Below, piece by piece: positions 10,640-21,480 of a DNA stretch of 64,000 nt. A program made the position numbers and the translations under genes. How positions within the stretch are numbered: position 1 is the first letter of the stretch; each line of letters opens with the position of its first letter. The stretch is from Paracoccus sp. N5 (lineage in GTDB: Bacteria; Pseudomonadota; Alphaproteobacteria; Rhodobacterales; Rhodobacteraceae): positions 310,001 to 374,000 of the forward strand of contig NZ_AQUO01000001.1 in assembly GCF_000371965.1 (NCBI RefSeq), read 5' to 3'. A model generated the notes under the pieces. It had not been told where the DNA came from. It saw only the letters and a program-made list of their open reading frames with translations, and made no database searches.

Positions 10640-13450
10640 TCAATGCGCCTCGGCCCAGCTCGCCCCCTGCCCGGCATCGACGATCAGCGGCACGTCCAGG
10701 CGCACGGCCGGCTCGGCCGCGCCCTGCATGACGCCGCGCGCCACCGCGATCAGCGCGTCCACCGCACCCTCCTCGACCTCGAAGACCAGTTCGTCATGCA
10801 CCTGCAAGAGCATTCGCGCCGGCAGATGCGCGATGGCCTCGGGCATGCGGATCATGGCGCGCCGGATGATGTCGGCCGCCGCACCTTGGATCGGTGCATT
10901 GATCGCCGCGCGCCGGGCACCGCCGGCCGAAGGGCCGCTGAGGTTGATGCCCGGCGTGTTGATGCGCCGCCCGAACAGCGTGCGCACGAATCCGTCCTGC
11001 TTGGCCTCGGCCACGGTGCGGTCCATATAGGCGCGAATCTCGGGGAAACGCTCGAAATAGGTGTCGATGAAGGCCTGCGCCTCGGCGCGCGGAATGCGCA
11101 GGTTGCGCGACAGGCCGAAGCCGGAAATGCCGTAGATCACCCCGAAATTGATCGCCTTGGCGCGGCGGCGGATCATCGGATCCATGCCTTCGACCGGCAC
11201 GCCGAACATCTGGCTCGCGGTCATGGCGTGGATGTCGATGCCGTCGCGGAAGGCCTGTTTCAGCGCCGGGATCGCCGCGACATGCGCGAGGATCCGCAGC
11301 TCGATCTGGCTGTAGTCCAGGCTGACCAGCCGGTGCCCCTCGGCGGCGATGAAGGCCTCGCGGATGCGCCGGCCCTCCTCGGTCCTGACCGGAATGTTCT
11401 GCAGGTTCGGATCGGTCGAGGCCAGCCGCCCGGTCTGGGCGCCGGCGATGGAATAGCAGGTATGGACCCGCCCGGTCGCCGCGTTCACATGCAGCGGCAG
11501 CGCATCGGTATAGGTCGATTTCAGCTTCGAGATCGCCCGCCAGTCCAGCACGCGCGAGGGCAGGTCGTGGCCCTCGGCCGCCAGGTCCTCCAGCACCTCG
11601 GCGCTGGTCGAGAAGGCGCCGGTCTTGCCCTGCTTGCCGCCAGAGAGCCCCATGCGGTCGAACAGGATCTCGCCCAGCTGCTTGGGGCTGCCGACGTTGA
11701 AGGGCCCGCCGGCCAAGGCGTGGATCTCGGCCTCCAGCGCCGCCATCTTCTGCGCAAAGGCGCTCGACATGCGGCGCAGGTGGTCGGCGTCGATGCGGAT
11801 GCCGGCCATCTCCATCCCGGCCAGCACCGGCACCATCGGCCGCTCCAGCCGCTCATAGGCGCTCGCCACCCGCTCGCGCGCCAGCTGCGGACGGAAATGA
11901 TGCCAGAGCCGCCAGGTCACCTCGGCATCCTCGGCGGCATATTCGGCGGCCCTGTCGATGGCGACCTGCTGGAAGCCGATCTGCGCCTTGCCCGAGCCGA
12001 TCAGGTCCTTGATCGGCACGCAGCTGTGGCCCAGGTAGGTCTGCGCCAACTCGTCCATGCCGTGGTTGTGGGTGCCGGCATTCAGCGCATAGGACATCAG
12101 CATGGTGTCCTCGACCGGCGCCATGGCGATGCCCAGCCGGGCGAAGATCTTGACGTCATACTTGATGTTCTGGCCGATCTTCAGGGTGGCATCATCCTCC
12201 AGCACCGGCTTCAGCAGCGCCAGCGCCCGGTCGGCGGGGATCTGACACTCGGCCAGCACCGGTCCGCCGAACAGGTCGCCCGTCGCGCCCTCGCCGACAT
12301 GGCCCAGCGGGATATAGCAGGCCCGCCCCGGCCCGGTGCAAAGCGAAACCCCGACCAGATCGGCCGCCATCTCGTCAAGCCCGGTGGTCTCGGTATCGAC
12401 CGCGACGATGCCGGTCTCGGCGATGCCGTCCAGCCAGGCGGCCAGCGCCGCCTCGTCGCGGATGACCTCGTAGCGGCTGCGGTCGATGGCCGGCAATTCC
12501 CGCGCCGCCGGCCCCGTGACGGGCGCCACCGCAATCTCGGGCGCGGCCGGCACCGCGGCCCCCAGCTTCTCGGCCACGCGATTGACCAGGGTGCGGAACT
12601 CCATCCGCTGCAGGAATTCCAGCAGCGCCTGCGCCTCGGGCGCCCGGATCGACAGGCTTTCCAGCGTGAAGTCCAGCGGCGTGTCGCAATCCAGCTCGAC
12701 CAGCCGCTTCGAGATGCGGATCTGCTCGGCATGGTCGATCAGGGTCTGGCGACGCTTGGGCTGCCTGATCTCACCCGCGCGCGCCAGCAGGCTCTCCAGG
12801 TCGCCATATTCCTCGATCAGCTGCGCGGCGGTCTTGATGCCGATCCCGGGCGCCCCCGGCACGTTGTCGATGGAATCGCCGGCCAGGGCCTGGACGTCGA
12901 TCACCCGCTCGGGCCCGACGCCGAATTTCTCGCGCACCTCGTCGGGGCCGATGGGCTTGCCCTTGATCGGGTCCATCATCTCGACCCCGCCGCCGACCAG
13001 CTGCATCAGGTCCTTGTCGCTGCTGATAATGGTGACGCGCCCGCCGGCATCGCGTGCCCGGCAGGACAGCGCCGCGATGATGTCGTCGGCCTCATAGCCC
13101 TCGGTCTCGATGCAGGCGATGTTGAAGGCCCGCGTCGCCTCGCGGGTCAGGGGAAACTGCGGCCGCAGATCCTCGGGCGGCTCGGGCCGGTTCGCCTTGT
13201 AGAGCGGATAGATGTCGTTGCGGAAGGTCTTGGCGCTATGGTCGAAGATCACCGCCGCATGGGTCGGCTGGTCCGAGCCCGAGCCGTCCTGGATATATTT
13301 CCACAGCATGTTGCAGAAGCCGGCGACCGCCCCGATCGGCAGCCCGTCCGAGCGCCGCGTCAGGGGCGGCAGCGCGTGATAGGCGCGAAAGATGAAGGCC
13401 GAGCCGTCGATCAGATGCAGGTGATGGCCCTTGCCGAATACGTCCGTCAT
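10640..13450 (-). CDS. polA: DNA polymerase I
   Basis: Repair and Okazaki-fragment polymerase, 936 residues. The order is an N-terminal 5'-3' exonuclease domain (about 1-290), a 3'-5' exonuclease domain with an intact VDTETTGLDEM motif (about 330-520) and a family A polymerase domain with DYSQIELR and the QVHDELVFEV motif C. The start MTDVFGKG has AGAAGGATGGGG upstream; a 15-codon longer frame has no ribosome site. All catalytic motifs are present. It stands alone, convergent with hemN. Confidence 0.97.
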   Translation of the reverse strand: MTDVFGKGHHLHLIDGSAFIFRAYHALPPLTRRSDGLPIGAVAGFCNMLWKYIQDGSGSDQPTHAAVIFDHSAKTFRNDIYPLYKANRPEPPEDLRPQFPLTREATRAFNIACIETEGYEADDIIAALSCRARDAGGRVTIISSDKDLMQLVGGGVEMMDPIKGKPIGPDEVREKFGVGPERVIDVQALAGDSIDNVPGAPGIGIKTAAQLIEEYGDLESLLARAGEIRQPKRRQTLIDHAEQIRISKRLVELDCDTPLDFTLESLSIRAPEAQALLEFLQRMEFRTLVNRVAEKLGAAVPAAPEIAVAPVTGPAARELPAIDRSRYEVIRDEAALAAWLDGIAETGIVAVDTETTGLDEMAADLVGVSLCTGPGRACYIPLGHVGEGATGDLFGGPVLAECQIPADRALALLKPVLEDDATLKIGQNIKYDVKIFARLGIAMAPVEDTMLMSYALNAGTHNHGMDELAQTYLGHSCVPIKDLIGSGKAQIGFQQVAIDRAAEYAAEDAEVTWRLWHHFRPQLARERVASAYERLERPMVPVLAGMEMAGIRIDADHLRRMSSAFAQKMAALEAEIHALAGGPFNVGSPKQLGEILFDRMGLSGGKQGKTGAFSTSAEVLEDLAAEGHDLPSRVLDWRAISKLKSTYTDALPLHVNAATGRVHTCYSIAGAQTGRLASTDPNLQNIPVRTEEGRRIREAFIAAEGHRLVSLDYSQIELRILAHVAAIPALKQAFRDGIDIHAMTASQMFGVPVEGMDPMIRRRAKAINFGVIYGISGFGLSRNLRIPRAEAQAFIDTYFERFPEIRAYMDRTVAEAKQDGFVRTLFGRRINTPGINLSGPSAGGARRAAINAPIQGAAADIIRRAMIRMPEAIAHLPARMLLQVHDELVFEVEEGAVDALIAVARGVMQGAAEPAVRLDVPLIVDAGQGASWAEAH

Positions 13451-13603
13451 CTGCGCCCCATCCTTCTGCCAGCGTCCAAGGCCCCTTGATGCCACGAAGC
13501 GCCGACCGGGCCAAGACCGCCCCCGCCTTCACTGTTTCACAAATACCCCCGCCGGAGGCCGGCAACCGCGCCGTCCCCGGACAAGGCCCGCCATGGCGCA
13601 GGG

Positions 13604-14803
<1,200 letters not shown>

Positions 14804-14809
14804 AGCGCC

Positions 14810-15184
14810 TCAGCCGGCCGAGACCATGCGTCCCATCGGCCGGCCGCCCAGGATATGCATGTGGAAATGCGGCACCTCCTGCACGCCGTCCGGCCCGGCA
14901 TTGGTGATGGCGCGGAAGCCGGCGCCGCCGTCCAAGTCCACGCCCAGCTCGCGCACCACGCGGGCGATGGCGCGGTGGAAATCGACGATCTCGGCGTCCG
15001 AGGCATTGGCGGCGAAATCGTCGTAGCTGACATAGGCGCCGCGCGGGATCGCCAGCACATGCACCGGCGCCTGCGGGCGGATGTCGCGGAAGACCAGCGT
15101 GTGCTCGGTCTCCAGCACGGTGTCGTTCGGGATCTCGCCGCGCAGGATGCGGGCAAAGATGTTCTGCGGGTCATAGGCCGGCAT
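14810..15184 (-). CDS. HIT family nucleotide hydrolase
   Basis: HINT-like protein of the histidine triad superfamily, 124 residues, hydrolysing or transferring nucleotidyl groups from AMP-linked substrates. The catalytic triad motif HFHMHIL is intact near residue 105, and the N-terminal FARILRGEIP segment is the family hallmark. It overlaps no neighbour and lies 12 bases after the glycosyltransferase gene, so it may share its transcript. Confidence 0.93.
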   Translation of the reverse strand: MPAYDPQNIFARILRGEIPNDTVLETEHTLVFRDIRPQAPVHVLAIPRGAYVSYDDFAANASDAEIVDFHRAIARVVRELGVDLDGGAGFRAITNAGPDGVQEVPHFHMHILGGRPMGRMVSAG

Positions 15185-15196
15185 GTTCTCGTCTCC

Positions 15197-16774
15197 TCAG
15201 TCGGTGAACAGATGCGGGGTTCTGGCCAGCGTCAGCGCGGCCTCGGGCAGCAGGTCGAGGAATCGGGCCAGGTGGACGGCGTTCTCCTCGGGGCTGCGCC
15301 AGGGGGCGATGGCGTGAAAGCCGGGGAAATCCATGTCGCGCAGCCGCTCGGCCTCGTGCTCCAGGTCGGCGCGCACCGTGGGCAGCAGCCGCTCGATCAC
15401 CTCGGGCGCGGTCTGCGCCCCGGCCAGGCCGACCCGGCCGATATGGCCGCGCAGGTAGTCGTCGTCGAAATCCGAATCGATCAGCAACAGCCGCGTGTCG
15501 GCCTTGTCGGCCATCAGGTCCTGGATCAGGTGCAGCGCCGAGGGGTCGAGGCAGATCACCAGCTGGTTCGACTCGAAATTCTCGAACAGCAGCCGGATCA
15601 GCGCGCGGCGGTGCCGGTCGCGCTTTTCCAGCGTGGTCTCGACCCCGCCCAGGTCGGGCAGATGCGCCTCGAGCTCGTTGAACAGGAAATCCACCGCCGG
15701 GATCGTCGTCCCGGCCCGGATCTGCGCGGTCAGGCGCTTGGCCACATGCCATTTCTTCGAGACCACCAGCAGCAGCGTGTTGTTGCGGCCCAGGCTGCCC
15801 TCGGCCTCCCAGAAGCGCTGGCCGAAGCGGCGCCCGACCCGGCCCTGCCCGGTCAGGAAGCGGAAGAGCCCGGTCGCCTCGTTCGAGATCGGGAAATGCA
15901 CCCCGGTCGCCGCCCAGAGCGCCCCCAGCCTTTCGCGCAGCCGGATCGCCTCGGGCGAGATCTTGCGCGCGAACAGGGAGTCCTGGCCCATCAGCAGGTC
16001 ATACTGATCGTTGTAGAAGGTCACCGGCATGCCGTAATCGGTAAAGACCAGATAGGTCAGCGTCCGCGAACGGATCTGCTTTCGCGGCACGACATGGGGC
16101 ACGATGGTCTGGAAGAAGGTCTCGTCCGGGATCCAGGTCGTGGCGAAGAATCGCATGACATCGGCGCGCGCGGCGCAGAACTCCAGCACCTTCTCGACGG
16201 TCTGGCGGCGCAGGCACCACCATTGCGAGCCGATCATGACCTGGATGTCGGCCGGGATGCTGCGGGTCAGGCCGAATCGCTTCTGCAGGTCGTAGCTGGC
16301 GTAGAACAGCCATTTCCGCGTGCGTTCGTTGAACCAGTGGCGATAGATCAGCCGCTCTTCCTTGAAGCCGGTCTTGATCCAGTCCGATTCGAAGAAGTCG
16401 AAGCTCTCGATATAGTCGCAGTCCTCGGCGTCGAGGAAGGCGCGGGCGTATTCGGCCGACTTGATCGGCATGCAATCGCCCGAGAGCATGTAGAAATGCG
16501 TCGCCAGCGGAAAGGCCGCCACGGCCGAGCGCACGGCCTCCAGCGTGGCGCCGACCAGCGACCACTCGCCCCAGCCGCATTTCCAGCGGCGCTGCGCGAA
16601 GACCACGGACGGATTGTCGGCCAGCGCCGCGCGGATGGCGTCGAAATCCTTCGGATTGGCGCGGCCGTCGAAATGGATCGAGACATAGTCGCCGGTCGCG
16701 GTCAGGCGCTTGGCCTGCGCGATGACCCCCTTCGGATCCTTGTGGCAAAGCAGAATGAAGGCAATCCGCGCCAT
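15197..16774 (-). CDS. Core-2/I-branching-type glycosyltransferase with DUF5928-like C-terminus
   Basis: A 525-residue protein. The N-terminal half resembles GT14 (core-2/I-branching) glycosyltransferases: it begins AFILLCHKDP, has FHFDGR-like and MLSGDCMPIK motifs and a PDETFF segment. The C-terminal half is of the kind seen in Rhodobacterales proteins annotated DUF5928. No signal peptide is seen. A sulfotransferase gene is divergent 160 bases away, which suggests joint modification of a surface glycan. Donor and acceptor are unknown. Confidence 0.85.
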   Translation of the reverse strand: MARIAFILLCHKDPKGVIAQAKRLTATGDYVSIHFDGRANPKDFDAIRAALADNPSVVFAQRRWKCGWGEWSLVGATLEAVRSAVAAFPLATHFYMLSGDCMPIKSAEYARAFLDAEDCDYIESFDFFESDWIKTGFKEERLIYRHWFNERTRKWLFYASYDLQKRFGLTRSIPADIQVMIGSQWWCLRRQTVEKVLEFCAARADVMRFFATTWIPDETFFQTIVPHVVPRKQIRSRTLTYLVFTDYGMPVTFYNDQYDLLMGQDSLFARKISPEAIRLRERLGALWAATGVHFPISNEATGLFRFLTGQGRVGRRFGQRFWEAEGSLGRNNTLLLVVSKKWHVAKRLTAQIRAGTTIPAVDFLFNELEAHLPDLGGVETTLEKRDRHRRALIRLLFENFESNQLVICLDPSALHLIQDLMADKADTRLLLIDSDFDDDYLRGHIGRVGLAGAQTAPEVIERLLPTVRADLEHEAERLRDMDFPGFHAIAPWRSPEENAVHLARFLDLLPEAALTLARTPHLFTD

Positions 16775-16934
16775 TCTCTATCCCATCTTCCCGGTTCGCG
16801 CCCGGAACGCTCTACAGCAGGTTGAATCTCTGCCGGTGATTTGCTTTGTGTCCTTACCGATTTTGACCGGGCCGGCAACCCGGCCCGCACCCGGCCCGCA
16901 GCGGGCGCGGCAATGTGAACAGGAAAGGCACGGA

Positions 16935-17753
16935 ATGGGCTTCCCAGGAACTTGGATGACCGAAAGCGGTAGCATGGTCTATCGCGTGGTGCCGAAATGC
17001 GCCTGTTCGTCGATCGGGCAGATCATGTTCTATTCCGACCACGGCCGCTATTTCGACGGCGACATCCACGATTCCACCGAGGGCCTGCACAAGTGGAACC
17101 AGGAGGCCAGCCAGCCGCTGATCGAGAAATCGGTCAAGGCGCATGAGGCGCTGACCTTCACCTGCGTCAGGAACCCCTATGGCCGCATCCTGTCCTCGTT
17201 CTTCGACAAGATCGCCGGCATCCAGAGGAACGGCAAGCGCTATCGCGGCAACCTGGTGCCGCAGCTGATCCAGCGCTACGGCATCGACGTCGGCAGCCCC
17301 GAGAACGGCTTCGAGTTCGACCAGATCGCCAGCTTCCGCCGCTTCCTGCTGTTCGCACGCGACACCATCCGCTGGCGCCGGCCGATGGAGCCGGACATCC
17401 ACTGGTCGGCCATGTCGGGCCATATCTCGACCTTCATCGTGAACGGCGGCCGCTACGACCAGATCTTCTTCACCGAGAAGTTCAACGAGGGCATGCAGAA
17501 GGTGCTGGACGCCGCGCCGACGCCGGTCAAGCTCGACGTGAACGACGTGCCCAAGTTCAACGAATCGGAAGGCCACGGCCCCAAGCGCGCGCACAGGATC
17601 AGCGACTATTTCGACGACCTGTCGCGCCACCTGGTCTGGGAGATCTACAAGAAGGACTTCCAGCTCTTCAAATATGACTTCGACGATCCCGACAACAAAT
17701 ATCCCAGGCACGAAGTCGACCTGGACGAAGTCCACGCCAAGCTGGGCCGCTGA
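16935..17753 (+). CDS. Sulfotransferase family 2 protein
   Basis: A 272-residue PAPS-dependent sulfotransferase candidate. The 5'-phosphosulfate loop appears as VPKCACSSI near residues 17-25 and the 3'-phosphate-binding segment as CVRNPYGRILSSFFDK near residues 78-93. AGGAAAGG six bases before the ATG at 16935 fixes the start; the longer open frame overlaps the divergent glycosyltransferase and is discarded. Its likely target is a surface carbohydrate, as in bacterial relatives of carbohydrate sulfotransferases; this is inference from context. Confidence 0.87.
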   Translation: MGFPGTWMTESGSMVYRVVPKCACSSIGQIMFYSDHGRYFDGDIHDSTEGLHKWNQEASQPLIEKSVKAHEALTFTCVRNPYGRILSSFFDKIAGIQRNGKRYRGNLVPQLIQRYGIDVGSPENGFEFDQIASFRRFLLFARDTIRWRRPMEPDIHWSAMSGHISTFIVNGGRYDQIFFTEKFNEGMQKVLDAAPTPVKLDVNDVPKFNESEGHGPKRAHRISDYFDDLSRHLVWEIYKKDFQLFKYDFDDPDNKYPRHEVDLDEVHAKLGR

Positions 17754-18084
17754 GTCCGTCGCGCCGGCCCGCACCCCGGGCCGGCGCCGCTGCGGGCCGC
17801 CGCCGCCCGCTTTCACCGTTTTCCAAATACCCCGCCGGAGGCAGCGCCGCACGGCGGCGCTTTCTTCCTGCCCACCCAAGTTTTCCCTTGCGAAAACCGG
17901 GAAAGCCGCTATTTTCCGCGCTTCATCCGACCGGCGGGGCATCACCCGGACCGTTGCCCCCGTGCGCCAGACTTGTTTCGCGCCTTGCGGTTCACGCGCT
18001 CTTGGCCTATGCCCGCCCCAGAAACGAAATCAGAATCCGGGGCCGCCCAGTCGGGTTGCCCCCCGAACCACTTGAGGTTGAGAC
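17754..18084. other. Intergenic region before rpmF
   Basis: About 330 bases without a supportable gene. It begins with a GC-rich inverted stretch after the sulfotransferase stop and contains a CAAATACCCCGCCGGAGG copy of the dispersed post-gene motif at about 17815-17840. The remainder should hold the rpmF-plsX-fabH promoter, but no convincing -35/-10 pair was identified. A short ribosome site (GAGG-like, TTGAGGTTGAGAC) precedes rpmF. Confidence 0.5.
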
Positions 18085-18291
18085 ATGGCCGTCCCTCAGA
18101 ACCGAGTTACCCGGTCCCGCCGCAACATGCGCCGCTCGCACGACGCGCTGGTCGCCGGCAACCCGAACGAATGCAGCAACTGCGGCGAGCTGAAGCGCCC
18201 GCATCACGTCTGCCCCTCCTGCGGCCATTACGCCGACCGCGAGGTCGTGGCGCAGGCCAATGAGGTCGACCTGGACGAAGACGCGGCCTGA
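18085..18291 (+). CDS. rpmF: 50S ribosomal protein L32
   Basis: Large-subunit ribosomal protein of 68 residues with the basic N-terminus [17 protein letters not shown] and a zinc-binding CSNC ... CPSC pair (C+ form). It heads the usual rpmF-plsX-fabH group, with plsX beginning 17 bases later. Confidence 0.97.
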   Translation: MAVPQNRVTRSRRNMRRSHDALVAGNPNECSNCGELKRPHHVCPSCGHYADREVVAQANEVDLDEDAA

Positions 18292-18308
18292 GCGGACTGA
18301 CCGCGGAT

Positions 18309-19418
18309 ATGGTCTCGGCAGGCTCCACGACGCTGCCGCGCACCCCGGAGACCGGGGGCGTGGTGATCTCGGTTGATGCAATGGGCGGCGATCGCGGACC
18401 TTCCGTGGTGGTCGCCGGCATTGCCGAAAGCGCCGAGAAGAACCCCGATATCCGTTTCATCCTGCACGGCCCCGGCGCCGAACTGGAAGCCCTGGTCGCC
18501 CGCCGGCCCGGGCTTGCCCTGCGTTGCGACATCCGCGACGCCCCCGGCGTGGTGACCATGGGCGACAAGCCCAGCCAGGTGCTGCGCAAGGGCGAAGGCA
18601 CCTCGATGTGGTCGACGCTCGAATCTGTGCGGCAGGGCGAGGCCACGGCCGCCGTCTCCTGCGGCAATACCGGCGCGCTGATGGCGATGTCGATGATCCG
18701 GCTGCGCAAGCTGCCCGGCGTCAACCGGCCGGCCATCGCCTGCCTCTGGCCCTCGCGCAATCCGCAGGGCTTCAACGTCATGCTGGACGTGGGCGCCGAC
18801 ATCCGCGCCGATGCGCAGGACCTGCTGGCCTATGCGCTGATGGGCGCCGCCTATGCCCGCAACGGCCTGGGCCTTGCCCGGCCGCGCGTCGGGCTGCTGA
18901 ACGTCGGGACCGAGGAACACAAGGGCCGCCCCGAGCTGAAACAGGCGCATGAGCTGATGCCCGCCTCGGCAAAGACGGCGAATTTCGACTATGTCGGCTT
19001 CGTCGAGGGCGGCGATCTGCCCTCGGACCGGGTGGATGTGATCGTCACCGACGGCTTCACCGGCAATGTCGCGCTGAAGACCGGCGAGGGCACCGCCAAG
19101 CTGGTCGGCGACCTGCTCAAGGAAGCCTTCGGCAAGTCCGTGCTGTCGAAATTCGCGGCACTGCTGGCGATGGGCTCGCTGAAGCGGCTGCAAAAGCGCA
19201 TCGACCCGCGCCGCGTCAACGGCGGCGTCTTCCTGGGCCTGAACGGAACCGTGGTGAAATCGCATGGCTCGGCCGATGCGACCGGGGTTTCGGCGGCGGT
19301 CAAGCTGGCCTTCCAACTGGCGCAATCCGGCTTCCAGGACCGGCTGGCGGCGCGCCTCGCCCAGATCCATGCCGGCGCCGAGACCGATGGCGCCGCGCCA
19401 ACCGAGGGAGCGTCCTGA
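18309..19418 (+). CDS. plsX: Phosphate acyltransferase PlsX
   Basis: Converts acyl-ACP to acyl-phosphate, the first step of the PlsX/PlsY phospholipid route, as a membrane-associated cytoplasmic enzyme. 369 residues beginning with the conserved ISVDAMGGDRGP segment at about residue 20, with GNTGALMA and the VTDGFTGNVALK region present. The ATG at 18309 lacks a clear ribosome site; a GTG at the VISVDAMGG codons (18363) is an alternative start. The stop overlaps fabH (TGATG). Confidence 0.95.
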   Translation: MVSAGSTTLPRTPETGGVVISVDAMGGDRGPSVVVAGIAESAEKNPDIRFILHGPGAELEALVARRPGLALRCDIRDAPGVVTMGDKPSQVLRKGEGTSMWSTLESVRQGEATAAVSCGNTGALMAMSMIRLRKLPGVNRPAIACLWPSRNPQGFNVMLDVGADIRADAQDLLAYALMGAAYARNGLGLARPRVGLLNVGTEEHKGRPELKQAHELMPASAKTANFDYVGFVEGGDLPSDRVDVIVTDGFTGNVALKTGEGTAKLVGDLLKEAFGKSVLSKFAALLAMGSLKRLQKRIDPRRVNGGVFLGLNGTVVKSHGSADATGVSAAVKLAFQLAQSGFQDRLAARLAQIHAGAETDGAAPTEGAS

Positions 19419-20389
19419 TGCGGCGAGCGATCGTCCGGGGAACCGGCCACTACCTGCCCGAACGGGTGGTCGAGAACAGCTGGTTCGAGGACAAGCTGGA
19501 CACCAGCGACGAATGGATCCGCGCCCGCACCGGCATCGAGCGGCGCCATTTCGCGGCCGAGGGCCAGCGCACCAGCGATCTCGGCATCCTTGCTGCCCGC
19601 GCGGCGCTGGACAGGGCCGGGCTGGCGGCACAGGACATCGACGCGGTGATCGTCGCGACCTCGACTCCCGACCTGACCTTCCCCTCGGTCGCGACCATGG
19701 TGCAGGCTGGGCTGGGCATGCGCCAAGGCTTCGCCTATGACCTGCAGGCGGTCTGCGCCGGCTTCGTCTATGCGCTGGCCAATGCCGACGCGATGATCCG
19801 CGCCGGCCTGGCCGAGCGGGTGCTGGTCATCGGCGCCGAGACCTTCAGCCGCATCATGGACTGGACCGACCGCGGCACCTGCGTGCTGTTCGGCGACGGC
19901 GCCGGCGCCGTTGTGCTGGAGGCCGCCGAGGGCGCCGGCACCGCGCAGGACCGCGGCATCCTCGCCACCGACCTGAACAGCGACGGGCAGTATCGCGATC
20001 TGCTCTATGTCGACGGCGGCGTCGCCTCGACCGGCACCGCCGGATATCTGCGCATGCAGGGCAACCTGGTGTTCCGCCACGCGGTCGAGAAACTGGCCGA
20101 CACCGCGCATCGCGCGCTGGACAAGGCCGGGATCACGCCCGAGCAGGTGGATTGGCTGGTGCCGCACCAGGCCAATCTGCGCATCATCGAGGCCACCGCC
20201 AAGCGCATGCACCTGCCGATGCAGAAGGTGGTGCTGACCGTCGCGGACCATGGCAATACCTCGGCCGCCTCGATCCCGCTGGCGCTGTCGGTCGCCGATG
20301 CGCAGGGCCGTTTCAAGCCCGGCGACCTGCTGGTGGTCGAGGCCATCGGCGGCGGCCTGGCCTGGGGCTCGGCCGTGCTGCGCTGGTAA
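19418..20389 (+). CDS. fabH: Beta-ketoacyl-ACP synthase III
   Basis: Condenses acetyl-CoA with malonyl-ACP to start fatty acid synthesis. 323 residues, full length, with the catalytic Cys (113, in AVCAGF), His (PHQANLRI) and Asn (DHGNTSAASIP) all in place. It overlaps plsX by one base, showing translational coupling. Confidence 0.97.
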   Translation: MRRAIVRGTGHYLPERVVENSWFEDKLDTSDEWIRARTGIERRHFAAEGQRTSDLGILAARAALDRAGLAAQDIDAVIVATSTPDLTFPSVATMVQAGLGMRQGFAYDLQAVCAGFVYALANADAMIRAGLAERVLVIGAETFSRIMDWTDRGTCVLFGDGAGAVVLEAAEGAGTAQDRGILATDLNSDGQYRDLLYVDGGVASTGTAGYLRMQGNLVFRHAVEKLADTAHRALDKAGITPEQVDWLVPHQANLRIIEATAKRMHLPMQKVVLTVADHGNTSAASIPLALSVADAQGRFKPGDLLVVEAIGGGLAWGSAVLRW

Positions 20390-20437
20390 ATGCGGAAACG
20401 GCGGGTTCCCCCGCCGCCTGCCGCCTTGCCATGAATG

Positions 20438-20551
20438 TCATGCGGACCGGCTGTTCGCCGCGCTGTCGTCCAGCACGCCGGCGGCGCCCTTCAGCTTCTG
20501 CCGTTCCTCGATCAGCGCCCGTTTCAGCTTGCGCTTCCATTTGCTGGTCAT
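20438..20551 (-). CDS. Small basic protein of 37 residues
   Basis: A very short frame, MTSKWKRKLKRALIEERQ onward to ...NSRSA. GGGAGG stands six bases before the ATG at 20551, a strong ribosome site. The N-terminal half is very rich in Lys and Arg and could be an amphipathic helix; no domain is recognised. It lies between fabH and the DksA-like gene on the opposite strand to fabH, and is followed by nothing on its strand until far downstream. The good ribosome site and sensible composition are the evidence; expression is unproven. Confidence 0.5.
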   Translation of the reverse strand: MTSKWKRKLKRALIEERQKLKGAAGVLDDSAANSRSA

Positions 20552-20685
20552 CTCATGCCTCCCATGAAACCGGCAGCGGGTTGCTGCGCCATGATCGCAG
20601 CCTAGCACAACCTGCGGAAAATTTCACGACAAAGGTGATAGATATTTAAGGCTATCGCTCGGCGCCGAAGCCCCAGCGCAAGCCG

Positions 20686-20961
20686 TTATTTCAACTGCGA
20701 ATCCTTGGACCCGCGCCGATTGATCCCCGCCGCCGGACGGAACGCCTTGTCGCGCCCCGACTGGCAGGAGACGCACAGCCGCACGCCGGGAATCGCCTGT
20801 CGCCGGGCCTCGGGAATCGGCTCATCGCATTCGTCGCAGAATTCGGCGCTGTCGCCCAGGGCGCGATGGGCGTTGCGCGCGCGCATCCGCTCGATCGCCT
20901 CCTGGGTCGAGATGTCGATCTGCTCGTTGACCGCCTCGTCGCGTGCCCAACCGCCCGCCAT
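20686..20961 (-). CDS. DksA/TraR family C4 zinc-finger protein
   Basis: A 91-residue protein ending in a TraR/DksA zinc finger (CDEC at 42-45 and CVSC at 63-66). It is far shorter than DksA and lacks the long coiled-coil with the DxxDxA tip, so it resembles TraR-size or YbiI-like members that bind the RNA polymerase secondary channel; that role is inferred. The ATG at 20961 has GGAG eight bases upstream. It is divergent from ihfA. Confidence 0.85.
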   Translation of the reverse strand: MAGGWARDEAVNEQIDISTQEAIERMRARNAHRALGDSAEFCDECDEPIPEARRQAIPGVRLCVSCQSGRDKAFRPAAGINRRGSKDSQLK

Positions 20962-21171
20962 GTCTGCCGCTCCGTCCCGGGTTACGCTGCAAAGATAGGA
21001 AGCAAAACCCCGCCCTCCAAGCCCATGCGCGCAGGGAATGCGCGGGGTCTTGCCGGTAAGGCGCGAATAACGCGGAACAAAATCCGGCATGCGGGAACGG
21101 AATCGAAGCGCCGGTTGTTGACTCGGCATCCTAAAGAACTCATCCTGCACAGCATTCATGAGGTTTCCGAG

Positions 21172-21480
21172 ATGAGCGACTCTACCCTGACCCGCATGGA
21201 CCTGGCCGAAGCCGTGTTCCGTGAGGTGGGTCTGTCCCGCCACGAATCGGCCCAACTCGTCGAAAGCGTGCTCGGCCATGTTTCGGACGCGCTGGTGCGC
21301 GGCGAACAGGTCAAGATCTCGTCCTTCGGCACGTTTTCGGTGCGCGACAAGAACGAGCGCGTCGGCCGCAATCCCAAGACCGGCGAGGAAGTGCCGATCA
21401 CCCCGCGCCGGGTGCTGTCCTTCCGGCCCTCGCATCTGATGAAGGACCGCGTCGCGGCGGGGAACAGGCGCAAGGGCTGA
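21172..21480 (+). CDS. ihfA: Integration host factor subunit alpha
   Basis: DNA-bending HU/IHF-family subunit of 102 residues that pairs with IhfB in recombination and transcription. It has the dimer core ([11 protein letters not shown]), the signature [20 protein letters not shown] and the DNA-arm [14 protein letters not shown] eight bases upstream supports the ATG at 21172; the longer upstream frame has no start site. Its stop overlaps the merR start (TGATG), the usual alphaproteobacterial ihfA-merR pair. Confidence 0.96.
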   Translation: MSDSTLTRMDLAEAVFREVGLSRHESAQLVESVLGHVSDALVRGEQVKISSFGTFSVRDKNERVGRNPKTGEEVPITPRRVLSFRPSHLMKDRVAAGNRRKG

